Part shown: positions 32,267 to 41,333 of the stretch, piece by piece
Numbering within the stretch: the first letter of the stretch is position 1
Layout of the letters: every line of letters begins with the position of its first letter
NCBI RefSeq assembly: GCF_030517065.1
Contig: NZ_CP103950.1
Location: 310,001-374,000, forward strand
DNA from: Riemerella columbina
GTDB lineage: Bacteria; Bacteroidota; Bacteroidia; Flavobacteriales; Weeksellaceae
DNA length: 64,000 bases
Direction of reading: 5' to 3'
Program-made: the position numbers and the translations under genes
The notes under the pieces: generated by a model
The model's database searches: none
What the model saw: the letters and a program-made list of their open reading frames with translations, nothing else
Told to the model about the DNA's origin: nothing

Positions 32267-34381
32267 ATGAAGATCAAAACCCTTTGTATAGGTACGGCAG
32301 CGCTGGCGCTAAGTGCGTGCAGTACCCAACAGAAGCTAACCAAAACTATGTATCCAGAAACCAAGAAAATCAACCAAGAGGAGGTTTATTTCGGAACCAA
32401 AATCGCAGACCCTTACCGCTGGTTAGAAGATGATAGAGCCGAGGACACCAAAGATTGGGTAAAGCGCGAGGTAGCGTTTACACAAGACTATTTAGCTAAA
32501 ATTCCGTTCCGTGAAAACCTCAGAAACCAACTCCGTGAGATTTGGAATTACGAGAAAATATCGGCGCCTTTTCAGGAGGGCGACTATACTTATTTCTATA
32601 AAAATGATGGCTTGCAGGCGCAGTCGGTGCTGTATAGAAAGGACAAAAACGGCAAAACGGAAGTCTTTTTAGACCCTAATCAATTCTCCAAAGATGGCAC
32701 CACCTCTTTAGCGGGCATTGCTTTTAATAAGAAAGGTAATTTGGTGGCTTACAAAATCTCCGAAGGCGGCAGCGATTGGAATAAAATCATCATCCTAAAT
32801 GCCGAAACCAAACAGCCAATAGACCAAACTCTGGTAGATGTAAAGTTCAGCGGTATTGCGTGGCTTGGCGACCAAGGTTTTTTCTATTCCAGCTATGATA
32901 GACCCGATGGCAGCGTGCTTTCCGCCAAAACAGATATGCACAAAGTCTATTTTCATCAATTGGGGACCCCACAATCTCAAGACCAGTTGATTATCGGTGG
33001 CGAGAATTTTAAACGAAGATACATCAGCGCTTCGGTGTCGGAAGATCAGCGTTTTTTGATTATTTCGGCAGCCAATGCCACCAATGGTAATGAGCTCTAT
33101 ATTAAAGATTTAAAACAAAATTCAGATTTTATCCCAATTCAAACGGGCTATGAGTATAACACCGATATTATAGACACCAAAGGCGATGTGATTTATGCCC
33201 TTACCGATAAAAACGCCCCTAATATGAGGTTGGTTAAATTCAACATCCAAAAGCCAACAGTTTGGGAAGAGGTGATTCCAGAAACGGAGAATGTCCTCAG
33301 CGTATCTAAGGGCGGTGGCTATCTTTTCGCACATTATATGAAAGATGCCATCACGCAAATTCAGCAATTGGACTACCAAGGCAAGAAAATCCGAGAGATT
33401 AACCTACCAGGCAAAGGAACAGCAGGCGGTTTCTACGGTAAAGATGAGGAAAAAGTGCTCTATTACTCCTTTACCAACTACATTACGCCCAATACCATTT
33501 ATCAGTTTGATGTGGCACAGGGCGCTTCCAAATTATACCAAAAACCGAATTTAAAATTCAACCCTGATGATTTTGTTTCGGAGCAAATTTTCTACACCAG
33601 TCAAGATGGCACCCGCATTCCGATGACCATCAACTATAAAAAAGGTTTGAAGTTGGACGGCAAAAACCCAACGATACTCTATTCTTACGGTGGATTTAAC
33701 ATCAGTTTAAAGCCTGCTTTTTCCGTAGTTAATGCCATTTGGATGGAAAACGGTGGCATCTACGCGGTGCCGAATATTCGTGGCGGTGGCGAATATGGCA
33801 AGGCGTGGCACGATGCAGGCACCAAAATGCAAAAGAAAAATGTCTTTAATGATTTTATAGCCGCAGGGGAGTACCTCCAAAACCGAGGCTATACCTCGCC
33901 AGAGTTTATGGCGCTTTCTGGACGTTCTAACGGCGGACTTTTAGTCGGCGCTACGATGACGATGCGTCCTGATTTGGCGCGTGTGGCATTCCCTGGGGTT
34001 GGCGTGTTGGATATGTTGAGATACCACACCTTTACCGCTGGTGCGGGCTGGGCGTACGATTATGGCACCTCGCAAGACAGCCGAGAGATGTTTGAGTATC
34101 TCAAATCTTACTCGCCGGTGCATAATGTAAAAAAGGGCGTGTGCTATCCTTCCACTATGATTATCACCAGTGACCACGATGACCGTGTGGTGCCAGCGCA
34201 TTCCTTTAAATTCGGGGCTGAGTTGCAAGAGAAACAATCTTGTGCGCGTCCTATTTTGATCCGTATCGAGACTAATGCAGGGCACGGAGCAGGGCGCTCC
34301 ACAGAGCAAGTGATTGGCGAAAATGCCGATTTGCTGAGCTTTGCTTTATATGAAATGGGGATTCGCCAATTGCAGAAATAA
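32267..34381 (+). CDS. Prolyl-oligopeptidase-family serine peptidase (S9A), lipoprotein
   Basis: 704 residues. A signal peptide ends in a lipobox (ALALSAC, Cys18), so the enzyme is probably membrane-anchored in the periplasm. The N-terminal POP segment (DPYRWLEDDRAEDTKDWVKREVAFTQDYL) and beta-propeller repeats precede the C-terminal hydrolase. The triad is visible as Ser in SGRSNGGLLVG, Asp in TSDHDDRVVPAHS, and His in TNAGHGAGR. It cleaves after proline in short peptides and complements the DPP7 peptidase at 24483 in peptide use. The gene ends before a very strong hairpin terminator. Confidence 0.94.
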   Translation: MKIKTLCIGTAALALSACSTQQKLTKTMYPETKKINQEEVYFGTKIADPYRWLEDDRAEDTKDWVKREVAFTQDYLAKIPFRENLRNQLREIWNYEKISAPFQEGDYTYFYKNDGLQAQSVLYRKDKNGKTEVFLDPNQFSKDGTTSLAGIAFNKKGNLVAYKISEGGSDWNKIIILNAETKQPIDQTLVDVKFSGIAWLGDQGFFYSSYDRPDGSVLSAKTDMHKVYFHQLGTPQSQDQLIIGGENFKRRYISASVSEDQRFLIISAANATNGNELYIKDLKQNSDFIPIQTGYEYNTDIIDTKGDVIYALTDKNAPNMRLVKFNIQKPTVWEEVIPETENVLSVSKGGGYLFAHYMKDAITQIQQLDYQGKKIREINLPGKGTAGGFYGKDEEKVLYYSFTNYITPNTIYQFDVAQGASKLYQKPNLKFNPDDFVSEQIFYTSQDGTRIPMTINYKKGLKLDGKNPTILYSYGGFNISLKPAFSVVNAIWMENGGIYAVPNIRGGGEYGKAWHDAGTKMQKKNVFNDFIAAGEYLQNRGYTSPEFMALSGRSNGGLLVGATMTMRPDLARVAFPGVGVLDMLRYHTFTAGAGWAYDYGTSQDSREMFEYLKSYSPVHNVKKGVCYPSTMIITSDHDDRVVPAHSFKFGAELQEKQSCARPILIRIETNAGHGAGRSTEQVIGENADLLSFALYEMGIRQLQK

Positions 34382-34405
34382 ACCTTATTTAAGGCGTTGA
34401 TACAG

Positions 34406-34446
34406 AGTTAGCTCCGACCGCTTAAGCGGTCGGAGCTAACTTTTTG
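34406..34446 (+). terminator. 36-base perfect palindrome acting as terminator
   Basis: Bases 34406-34441 form a perfect palindrome (18-bp arms, effectively a TTAA loop), followed by TTTTT. It lies 25 bases after the S9 peptidase stop. Confidence 0.88.
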
Positions 34447-34587
34447 GCAGACCAATGAAGACGCTTTAAATTTCATCAAAAATACAACTGGCAGTGGTAT
34501 GCGCCATAGGATTTTATATTTTGCTTTTAATTTAAAATAAACCTCGAATCTGTTGGTTTTTTATCAGATTTTTCGGTTTATTCCTCG

Positions 34588-34595
34588 TATATTTG
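34588..34595 (+). promoter_or_regulatory. -7 element of the ABC ATPase gene
   Basis: TATATTTG matches TAnnTTTG, 15 bases before the ATG at 34611. It overlaps the alternative upstream start at 34593, which supports the 34611 start. Confidence 0.5.
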
Positions 34596-34610
34596 CCAAA
34601 ATTTAAAACA

Positions 34611-35777
34611 ATGAACAAACACCAAGCAAGGATAGAGGAGGTGCGGGGGCATTTTCAGAATGGGGATATTGCCATTGGGTTTCGGCGGTTGTTAGATGTG
34701 GCGATGGATACCCAAAATATGGACATCTACCAACAGTGCATCGCATTTACCGACTGGAAATCTCAACACGAAGACGATACCGAGGGCATCTGCAACCAAG
34801 CGTTTCAGCTGTTGGAGACCATTGCCCAATGCCCTGTAAAAGCCGTTTCTACCGAAAACCCCGTGATAGAAGCCAAGAACATCATCAAAAGTTATGGACT
34901 GAAAGCCTTTTCTATGGGGCCTGTTTCGCTCTCAATAAAAAAAGGCGAAGTCTATGGATTGGTGGGCGAAAATGGCAACGGAAAAACCACGCTGTTGCGG
35001 ATTTTGGCACAGGAACTCTCGTATGATGCGGGCAGCATCCGCTATCGGTTTGAGCAGGAACCCACTTCGGAATATGAGCTGAGAACGAAGTTGGCGTACA
35101 TTCCGCAGCGCACGCAAAAATGGTACGGCAGTTTGCTGGATAACCTCCGCTTTGTCCTCGCCAACTATGGCACGCCGCCGCAGGAAATAGAACCTCGGGT
35201 GCTGATGATGGTGGCGCGCTTGGGGCTTTGGCAATACAAACATTTGGAATGGAATGCCCTTTCTTCGGGCTACAAAATGCGCTTTGAACTCGCACGAACC
35301 CTCCTCCGCAAGCCAGAATTATTGCTTTTAGATGAACCTTTGGCGAATTTGGATATTCTGGCACAGCAAATCATTTTGGAGGATTTGAAATCCATAGTGC
35401 AGTCGCTCACGCAGCCTGCTGCGCTTATTTTCTCATCGCAACAGCTCTACGAGGTGGAGAAAATTTCCAACCAAGTGATTTTCCTGAAAAAAGGTCGTTA
35501 TCAAGACCTCAACCCTCGCTCGGATACGCCAAACGAGGCAGAGATTCCGCCTGCGCTGGTGGTAGAATTGGAGGTGAACAACACCAAAGAAGCGTTGCTC
35601 CGCACCTTTGCCGATATGCCTGCGATGAAAATTACCGATAACGGAGGTATGTTCGTGCTGGAGATAGAAGATGGCACCACCTTCCACCAATTGTTGGCAA
35701 AACTGGCGTCCAGTACTCTATCCATCGTGTATGTGCGGGATATTTCTCGCTCTACCAGAAGATTTTTTATCAACTAA
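34611..35777 (+). CDS. ABC transporter ATP-binding protein with N-terminal helical extension
   Basis: 388 residues from the ATG at 34611 (MNKHQARIEEVRGHF). About 80 mostly helical residues precede the ABC domain. Walker A is GENGNGKTT (about 118-126), the signature region reads ALSSGYKMR (LSSGY instead of LSGGQ), and Walker B is LLLLDEPLANLD. The switch position, normally SSH, reads FSSQQLYEVE, so the His is Gln. The last ~95 residues form a separate small domain. The gene is 12 bases upstream of a large membrane protein gene, its probable transporter partner. The substrate is unknown; the altered signature and switch may slow hydrolysis. Confidence 0.88.
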   Translation: MNKHQARIEEVRGHFQNGDIAIGFRRLLDVAMDTQNMDIYQQCIAFTDWKSQHEDDTEGICNQAFQLLETIAQCPVKAVSTENPVIEAKNIIKSYGLKAFSMGPVSLSIKKGEVYGLVGENGNGKTTLLRILAQELSYDAGSIRYRFEQEPTSEYELRTKLAYIPQRTQKWYGSLLDNLRFVLANYGTPPQEIEPRVLMMVARLGLWQYKHLEWNALSSGYKMRFELARTLLRKPELLLLDEPLANLDILAQQIILEDLKSIVQSLTQPAALIFSSQQLYEVEKISNQVIFLKKGRYQDLNPRSDTPNEAEIPPALVVELEVNNTKEALLRTFADMPAMKITDNGGMFVLEIEDGTTFHQLLAKLASSTLSIVYVRDISRSTRRFFIN

Positions 35778-35789
35778 AAAACTCACTTT

Positions 35790-37508
35790 ATGTTTGCAAA
35801 ATACAACCAATGGCTCTTAAAAAGATACCCGAATATTTGGAATTATAAACTCTTTCCGTTCCTGCCTATCGCTTTGTTAATCAATCTATTGAATTTCATA
35901 TTAGGAATGCTCTATGCCCAAGACAACAAGCTGTTACAGAATGGAGGTATTTATTTCAGTGAGTTTGATAGTTCCCTTGCGATGATCAATGGCATTGCCT
36001 CCATCGTGCTACTGGTACTGTGGATTAGCCGTGTCGTGAAGAATAATGCGTTCAAAAATTATTACCCGATGAAACACAGGCAGTTGTATGGGCAATTTTT
36101 GATGGTCTTTCTGATGTTTTTCGTGTCGGTTTCCTTTTATTATAGTTTTTATTTGGGCAAAAAAACGGTGGTAGAATACCGATTTTCCGATGAAAAAATG
36201 GCGAAAATGACAGAAACGATTAACCTTGGGGGGGCATTTTTGGGCGATGATCTTACGCTCTATGAATTGGACCAACGCCGCTATTCTAAAATTTTTGAGG
36301 AAATCGAATGCATTACTACCCCAGAGGACATCATCAAAACTGAAAAATATTACCAATTTGCGGATCGTTATTACCAATTTGTAACTTTAAAAAAGGTAAA
36401 AAGAACCCATAAACCTGAGCCTATCGAAGAGGAGGACGATGAGGCTCCCGATCAGCCTAAGTCAATCCATAATAATATCATTCGGCGAAATGGCAGTGCC
36501 TATGTGGTGGACAAAGTGGTGGATATGGATGCTTATGTGAAAACCGCAAAACCCTCATACCGAAATTATTCTACAGAGTTGATTAGCCCCAAAAATAACA
36601 AGTCGGGTTGGCTCTATTATCGGTATAGGGAGCCTTCTGCGGCGATGAATCAGAAAATCAATGCGTTATTGGATCGTAATGACCCGAAAGAGATTCAGAA
36701 AGTATTACAAGACTTCCTTGATCTGTCCAAAGAGCTTAAAATAGACCATAAATTATCGGCAGAAGCGTGGCTAAAAATGGTATATCACCCCGATAATTTT
36801 GAGGTGAAAACCATTATTGGAGAGAAGTTGGATGTGTCCAATGTAACGCCTACAGCCATATCCAAAACAGATGATGATGAGCTTGTAGCGCTTATTGAAG
36901 ATGGGGGAGATCGCTATTCCAATCAGCTTTTATCTAAAAATAGTTGGTATGAATTATCGCAATTGCGGGATTTGATGAATGTCGTTTCGGATATAAAAAG
37001 TGAGGGTATTTGGACGATCTTAGGGATTGTGCTGTTGTGGATTGCGTTTGGTTTTTCCACGCTATTTTTCACTTACCGAGTGCTGAATTTCCGAGCTATT
37101 CTCTTAGGGATCGTTACCTCAGGGGTGCTGAGCATCGTGAATGGACTTTTTGCCTTGGTGTCCTTTAGTGGCACTTCGATAGTATTTACCGCGTTCATTA
37201 CTTGGAGCATCTTGGCTTTATTCCCAGTGCTGAGCCGTATTGATGGCTCCAAAAAGCTCAATTCCGTTGCGATTGCCATTACGCTAAACGCCTTCCCACT
37301 GATGATCCTCAATGGGATGCAGCTCCACGATTTAATTAAAGATGCTTTGTATCCAAAACCCGATACCCGCCCTTACGATAGAGATCTCTTTTTATTTATA
37401 AAATCTCTATCACCAGAGCATATTTCCCTACTGATACTGGTGCTCTCTTTCGTGCTGATGCGCCTCTATATCCCCATCCTCTTCAAATGGCAACAAGCGA
37501 AGGAGTGA
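35790..37508 (+). CDS. Large membrane protein, probable ABC-transporter permease partner
   Basis: 572 residues. Three hydrophobic segments near the N-terminus (LFPFLPIALLINLLNFILGM, INGIASIVLLVLWIS, LMVFLMFFVSVSFYYSF, within the first ~120 residues) are followed by a ~250-residue soluble domain rich in Asp/Glu/Lys. A C-terminal bundle of about four to five helices (GIVLLWIAFGFSTLFF through LLILVLSFVLMRLYIPIL) closes the protein. I recognise no named family; the layout (membrane-soluble-membrane) is like MacB/FtsX-type permeases in reverse. It is encoded directly after the ABC ATPase, and a terminator follows at 37566. Substrate unknown. Confidence 0.7.
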   Translation: MFAKYNQWLLKRYPNIWNYKLFPFLPIALLINLLNFILGMLYAQDNKLLQNGGIYFSEFDSSLAMINGIASIVLLVLWISRVVKNNAFKNYYPMKHRQLYGQFLMVFLMFFVSVSFYYSFYLGKKTVVEYRFSDEKMAKMTETINLGGAFLGDDLTLYELDQRRYSKIFEEIECITTPEDIIKTEKYYQFADRYYQFVTLKKVKRTHKPEPIEEEDDEAPDQPKSIHNNIIRRNGSAYVVDKVVDMDAYVKTAKPSYRNYSTELISPKNNKSGWLYYRYREPSAAMNQKINALLDRNDPKEIQKVLQDFLDLSKELKIDHKLSAEAWLKMVYHPDNFEVKTIIGEKLDVSNVTPTAISKTDDDELVALIEDGGDRYSNQLLSKNSWYELSQLRDLMNVVSDIKSEGIWTILGIVLLWIAFGFSTLFFTYRVLNFRAILLGIVTSGVLSIVNGLFALVSFSGTSIVFTAFITWSILALFPVLSRIDGSKKLNSVAIAITLNAFPLMILNGMQLHDLIKDALYPKPDTRPYDRDLFLFIKSLSPEHISLLILVLSFVLMRLYIPILFKWQQAKE

Positions 37509-37565
37509 GAACCATCGGCTACTGAGCTGTAATTTATGGCTTTTCAATAAATTTTAAAATCAACT

Positions 37566-37594
37566 AAAAACCGCCTAAATTGGGGCGGTTTTTT
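37566..37594 (+). terminator. Intrinsic terminator of the ABC operon
   Basis: A 9-bp AAAACCGCC/GGCGGTTTT stem (37567-37575 with 37584-37592) with an 8-base loop, then TT. It lies about 60 bases after the membrane-protein stop. Confidence 0.82.
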
Positions 37595-37691
37595 ATGCTT
37601 CTATAAAACGCCAGAGCAACGCTCCGAAAAGAGGGTTGCCCTGACTTTGAAAAAATAAAAAGTAAAATGAAAAACTTATTTTTAGTGTTTT

Positions 37692-39881
37692 TTAAAACTG
37701 ATAATTGAGCTGTACCGCAAAATTTCTTGGGTCGTTTCTGTTGATATAACCGCCTCGGTAGTAGGCATTATAGCCGATAGCGTCCGTTAGGTTGTTCGCG
37801 AAAATTTTAACCCCCATATTTTTATAAGTATAGCCTATTTGGGCATTGAGCGTGGTGTAGGCTTTCAGCATAAAAGGCTCTTTATCAGGGACGGTATTGT
37901 GGATGATTGGCTTTTGTGTGTATTCATTCACAGGTCTTTCGCCCACATAATAAACGCCACCTCCGAAGTTAAGCCCTCTCAAAAAGCCCTCTCTCACGGT
38001 ATAGTTAAGCCAGCCATTGGCGGTATGTTTGGCAGCCATCATCGGTCTGGAGCCATTAACATAAGCGGGGCTGTCGTGGTATTGCGCATCAAGGTAGGCA
38101 TATCCAGCCATCACCTCCAGCTCTGGAAGGATTTTCCCGATGAGGTCTATTTCTACCCCTTTTCTCGTGCGGTTCCCAGCTAAGGCATAGAGATTTTTAA
38201 TCGGGTTACCGCTATTATCCACCACATTATAAGACAGGTTGTCCATCTTCATATAATAGAGGTTGAGGTTAAACCTTAATTTTTCATCCAACCAATCGGA
38301 TTTAAAACCGCCTTCCCATTGTTGGGTGGTAGAAGCTCCCACTGTGTTGCCATTTTCCAATAGGCGGTCGTTGCCTCTTAGGCTGGTAATGGTGGTGTAA
38401 GAAGCATAAAAATTGATGTTTTCCATCGGCGATAGCATTAACCCTAACGAAGGATCCCAAGCATGTTTTTGTCCCGCTTGATTGTTCCCAAGATATTGGC
38501 TGTATCTAACGCCCATAATGGCTTTTACATACTTACCGATATGTATCACCTCTTGCGCTGTAGCCCCAATAATCGGCGATTTTGGACTACTGGTTTCACC
38601 AATTTGTTTCAGTTGAGACCAATCAAAATTTTGAGGAAGGTGGTTGTTTACCGTTTGCGTAACATCGATAATATCTACATTGATGAAGTTATTTCTCGGG
38701 TTATTATTGGTGCTGTATTGTTTAGAGGTGGTGTAAGACTCTTTCCAGTCAAAGCCCAATTGGAAAGTGTGTTTCAAAATTCCAGTTTGGATGTCTTGCC
38801 CAATTAAATCCACTTGGAAGACCTTGCTATGGTCAGAACCGTCGGATATGGAAACGCTCCGCTGGCGCAGATTGTACGCTTGACCTTTTACAGGAGCGAG
38901 GCGCCCAGAGGCGTGGCTATTGCTATAATTGTCAGAAGCCATATAAGCTGCGCGCACCTTTAAGAAATCGCCCAATTTCCTATCAATAGCAGTGTAGAAA
39001 TTCATTGATTTTACTTTGGCTTCATCTGTGGCAAAACCTAAGAATTTATTTTTAGGCAAATCATAAATGGCATAAGTATCATCATCAGCGAGGTTCACTG
39101 TGCCTCTGTTGGGCGTTCTTACATCATCAAGGTAGTCCATTTGCACCACAATATTGGTTTTATCATCAGGGCGAAAAGCCGCGGAAGGGTTGATGTAAAT
39201 TCTTTCGCCTTTCACAAAATCGGCAAAAGAGTGGTTGTTTTGATAAGCGGCATTAAAGCGGATGGCTACTTTTTCATTAGCATCTAACACACGCTGGATG
39301 TCCACCGTTGGGCGGTACATCTCCCAGCTGCCATAGCGGAAACCAATGTTAGAAGCATTATAGAACCGTGGGGTTTTGGTCACGAGGTTGATCACGCCAC
39401 CAGCGGCACCCAGCGCACTCCCAATACCTTGAGTAATGGCTGCAGAACCTCTAATCACTTGGATGCTCTCCACACCTTGCATATCGGTGAGCATAGAGCT
39501 GGTGCGGAAATCCGAGTTCATTAATACCCCATTTTTAAGAACGGGTGTTCCTCTATAACCACGGATAGACATACTCTCTGCGCCGCCGCCATAAGTACTG
39601 AATAGCACCACACCAGGGATATTTTTGGCGGCATCGGTTACGGTTAGCGCTCCCATTTCTGAAATGGCTTTATCCGAAATAATGGAGATACTTTGAATTT
39701 GGTCACGAGGTTGGAGCGGCAGCCTTGTGATGATTTCTAAGCCTTTTTGTTGCTTTTTAGAGGTTCCAAAGAGTTGGACTTCTTCTATATTTTTTCCGTT
39801 TTTAATGGTATCCTTGGCGGTTTGAGCCTGCGCAATCCCAAAGCCTAAGACCAATAATGCACAAATGTGTACCTTGTTCAT
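37692..39881 (-). CDS. TonB-dependent siderophore receptor
   Basis: 729 residues from the ATG at 39881 (MNKVHICALLVLGFGIAQAQ); an in-frame TTG two codons upstream is not needed. The plug domain is plain (ISEMGALTVTDAAKNIPGVVLFSTYGGGAESMSIRGYRGTPVLKNGV... then GVESIQVIRGSAAITQGIGSALGAAGGVINLVTKTP). The barrel runs to the end, and the last residues NFAVQLNYQF finish with the usual aromatic. It imports an iron-siderophore with energy from TonB. A perfect palindromic Fur box at 39938-39951 lies directly upstream, which fits iron repression. Which siderophore is used cannot be told. Confidence 0.94.
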   Translation of the reverse strand: MNKVHICALLVLGFGIAQAQTAKDTIKNGKNIEEVQLFGTSKKQQKGLEIITRLPLQPRDQIQSISIISDKAISEMGALTVTDAAKNIPGVVLFSTYGGGAESMSIRGYRGTPVLKNGVLMNSDFRTSSMLTDMQGVESIQVIRGSAAITQGIGSALGAAGGVINLVTKTPRFYNASNIGFRYGSWEMYRPTVDIQRVLDANEKVAIRFNAAYQNNHSFADFVKGERIYINPSAAFRPDDKTNIVVQMDYLDDVRTPNRGTVNLADDDTYAIYDLPKNKFLGFATDEAKVKSMNFYTAIDRKLGDFLKVRAAYMASDNYSNSHASGRLAPVKGQAYNLRQRSVSISDGSDHSKVFQVDLIGQDIQTGILKHTFQLGFDWKESYTTSKQYSTNNNPRNNFINVDIIDVTQTVNNHLPQNFDWSQLKQIGETSSPKSPIIGATAQEVIHIGKYVKAIMGVRYSQYLGNNQAGQKHAWDPSLGLMLSPMENINFYASYTTITSLRGNDRLLENGNTVGASTTQQWEGGFKSDWLDEKLRFNLNLYYMKMDNLSYNVVDNSGNPIKNLYALAGNRTRKGVEIDLIGKILPELEVMAGYAYLDAQYHDSPAYVNGSRPMMAAKHTANGWLNYTVREGFLRGLNFGGGVYYVGERPVNEYTQKPIIHNTVPDKEPFMLKAYTTLNAQIGYTYKNMGVKIFANNLTDAIGYNAYYRGGYINRNDPRNFAVQLNYQF

Positions 39882-39897
39882 AATCAAATTTTTTCTG

Positions 39898-39905
39898 CAA
39901 AGATA
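39898..39905 (-). promoter_or_regulatory. -7 element of the siderophore receptor gene
   Basis: The minus strand reads TATCTTTG, an exact TAnnTTTG match, 17 bases from the ATG. The -33 region lies adjacent to the Fur box. Confidence 0.55.
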
Positions 39906-39937
39906 TAATTTTTAATCATTCCAAATAGATTTTACAA

Positions 39938-39951
39938 ATGATAATTATCAT
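39938..39951. promoter_or_regulatory. Fur box upstream of the siderophore receptor
   Basis: The sequence ATGATAATTATCAT is a perfect 14-base palindrome, matching the core of the Fur consensus (GATAATGATAATCATTATC). It lies 57-70 bases upstream of the receptor start, just upstream of the -33 region, where Fe-Fur would block transcription. It is also about 48 bases upstream of the opposing metallo-hydrolase -7 element. Confidence 0.75.
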
Positions 39952-39998
39952 CAATTTTAAATTAACGATAGAAAAAGGGCTTTATAGAAAAAAAAGAC

Positions 39999-40006
39999 TA
40001 CCTTTG
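39999..40006 (+). promoter_or_regulatory. -7 element of the metallo-hydrolase gene
   Basis: TACCTTTG matches TAnnTTTG, 23 bases before the ATG at 40030. Confidence 0.5.
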
Positions 40007-40029
40007 TGGGCATATAAAATCGTGATGCT

Positions 40030-40671
40030 ATGCTTGCTATACAGCCGTTTATCTTCAATCCTTTTTATGAAAATACTTATGTGGTTTATAATGCATCAGG
40101 CGAGGCTTTTTTGATAGACCCAGGGAACCAAACGCCAGAGGAAACACGGCAGCTATCGGATTTTATAGAAGAACATCATTTAAAGATTAAGTATATTCTA
40201 CTGACCCACGCGCATATAGACCATATTATGGGACTCCAGTGGGCGTATGATACTTACCAAGTGCCAGTACTGATGCACGAAGCCGACCGAGAAATTTTGG
40301 AAATGTGCTCATTAACAGCGCAAAAATATGGCGGACAGATGGCAGTGCCACAAGTGGCAATAGACTATTTGAAAGAAGGCGACAAGCTTCAGTTGAGAGA
40401 GGCGGTTTTAGAAGTTTTGCACCTGCCAGGGCATTCGCCAGGGAGCATTGGTTTTTATCATCCAGCGGCGCATTGGATTATTTCTGGCGATGTGCTATTC
40501 CAAGGCAGTATAGGGCGCACCGACCTTTACAAAGGCGATTATCATCAATTGATAGACAGCATTAAATCTAAACTTCTCAACTTAGCACCACAAACACAAG
40601 TGTTCTCTGGGCACGGCGAAGTGACCACCATTGGTTTTGAAAAAGAGCACAATCCATTCTTAGTGGATTAG
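40030..40671 (+). CDS. Metallo-beta-lactamase-fold hydrolase (glyoxalase II-like)
   Basis: 213 residues. The zinc-binding HxHxDH motif is THAHIDHIMG (residues about 60-66). Later metal ligands appear in LHLPGHSPGSIGF, the Asp in ISGDVLFQGSIGRTDL, and the C-terminal His in VFSGHGEVTTIGFEK. The protein is the length of the small glyoxalase-II-like hydrolases of Bacteroidota that act on thioesters or similar bonds; the exact substrate is not inferable. It starts with its own promoter and ends at a terminator. Confidence 0.9.
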   Translation: MLAIQPFIFNPFYENTYVVYNASGEAFLIDPGNQTPEETRQLSDFIEEHHLKIKYILLTHAHIDHIMGLQWAYDTYQVPVLMHEADREILEMCSLTAQKYGGQMAVPQVAIDYLKEGDKLQLREAVLEVLHLPGHSPGSIGFYHPAAHWIISGDVLFQGSIGRTDLYKGDYHQLIDSIKSKLLNLAPQTQVFSGHGEVTTIGFEKEHNPFLVD

Positions 40672-40700
40672 AATTGCTGCACATTTAATATAAAATCAAC

Positions 40701-40735
40701 AAAAAAACACCCCAATAAAAAAGAGGTGTTTTTTT
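40701..40735 (+). terminator. Intrinsic terminator between convergent genes
   Basis: An A-rich arm ending CACC (40701-40711) pairs with GGTGTTTTTTT (40725-40735). The T run on plus and the A run on plus (T on minus) mean it can serve both the metallo-hydrolase gene and the convergent thioredoxin gene. Confidence 0.75.
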
Positions 40736-40767
40736 GCTTTAAAATAAAGCTATATAAAAAGGATAAG

Positions 40768-41331
40768 TTAAGCTTCTTTCCATTTGATATTACAGCCTAA
40801 ACTTGGCTTTTGTAAGTCCTCTTGAGGCTGACCAGCCAAAAGATTTTCAAACGCGATGATGAGGTCCTCCCCAGTGACTTCATTTTGGTTGCCAGGGCGA
40901 GCATCATCCATCTGTCCGCGGTAGACCAAATCTAATTTATCATCAAAGAAATAAAAATCTGGAGTACAAGCGGCATCATACGCTTTCGCAATGGCTTGGC
41001 TTTCATCATAAAGATAAGGGAAATGCACGCCGTGCTCCTCCGCAAAATCTGGCATCAACTCTGGCGAATCGGCAGGGTAGTTGAGCACATCGTTGGAGTT
41101 AATAGCGATAAATTCTATACCTTTGGCTTTGTAATCATCATAAAGTTCTGCCAGTTGGTCTATCACATGAACCACAAAAGGACAGTGGTTGCACATAAAA
41201 ATTACCAGTGTTCCTTTTTCCCCTTTCAGGTCTTCTAAAGACTGTATTTCGTTGTTTTTTGCAGGGTTAGGAAGTTCAAAAAAAGGCGCTTTAGTGCCTA
41301 AAGCGAGCATATTAGAGGGTGTTCTTGCCAT
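40768..41331 (-). CDS. Thioredoxin-fold peroxiredoxin-like protein
   Basis: 187 residues, cytosolic (no signal peptide). A thioredoxin fold with redox motif CNHCPFVVHV and the Pro-cis segment DAACTPDFYFFDD place it in the AhpC/TSA-like thioredoxin group common in Bacteroidota. It lacks the peroxidatic PxxxTxxC arrangement of true peroxiredoxins, so it is more likely a thiol oxidoreductase. It is the last gene of the DUF4290-murA-CDF-miaA operon, 2 bases after the miaA stop. Physiological target unknown. Confidence 0.85.
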   Translation of the reverse strand: MARTPSNMLALGTKAPFFELPNPAKNNEIQSLEDLKGEKGTLVIFMCNHCPFVVHVIDQLAELYDDYKAKGIEFIAINSNDVLNYPADSPELMPDFAEEHGVHFPYLYDESQAIAKAYDAACTPDFYFFDDKLDLVYRGQMDDARPGNQNEVTGEDLIIAFENLLAGQPQEDLQKPSLGCNIKWKEA

Positions 41332-41333
41332 TT

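Noticed and set aside
34912-35364. 150-residue frame opposite the ABC ATPase gene
   Set aside because: Antisense shadow of the conserved ABC domain; Cys/Ala/Pro-rich with no recognisable domain.
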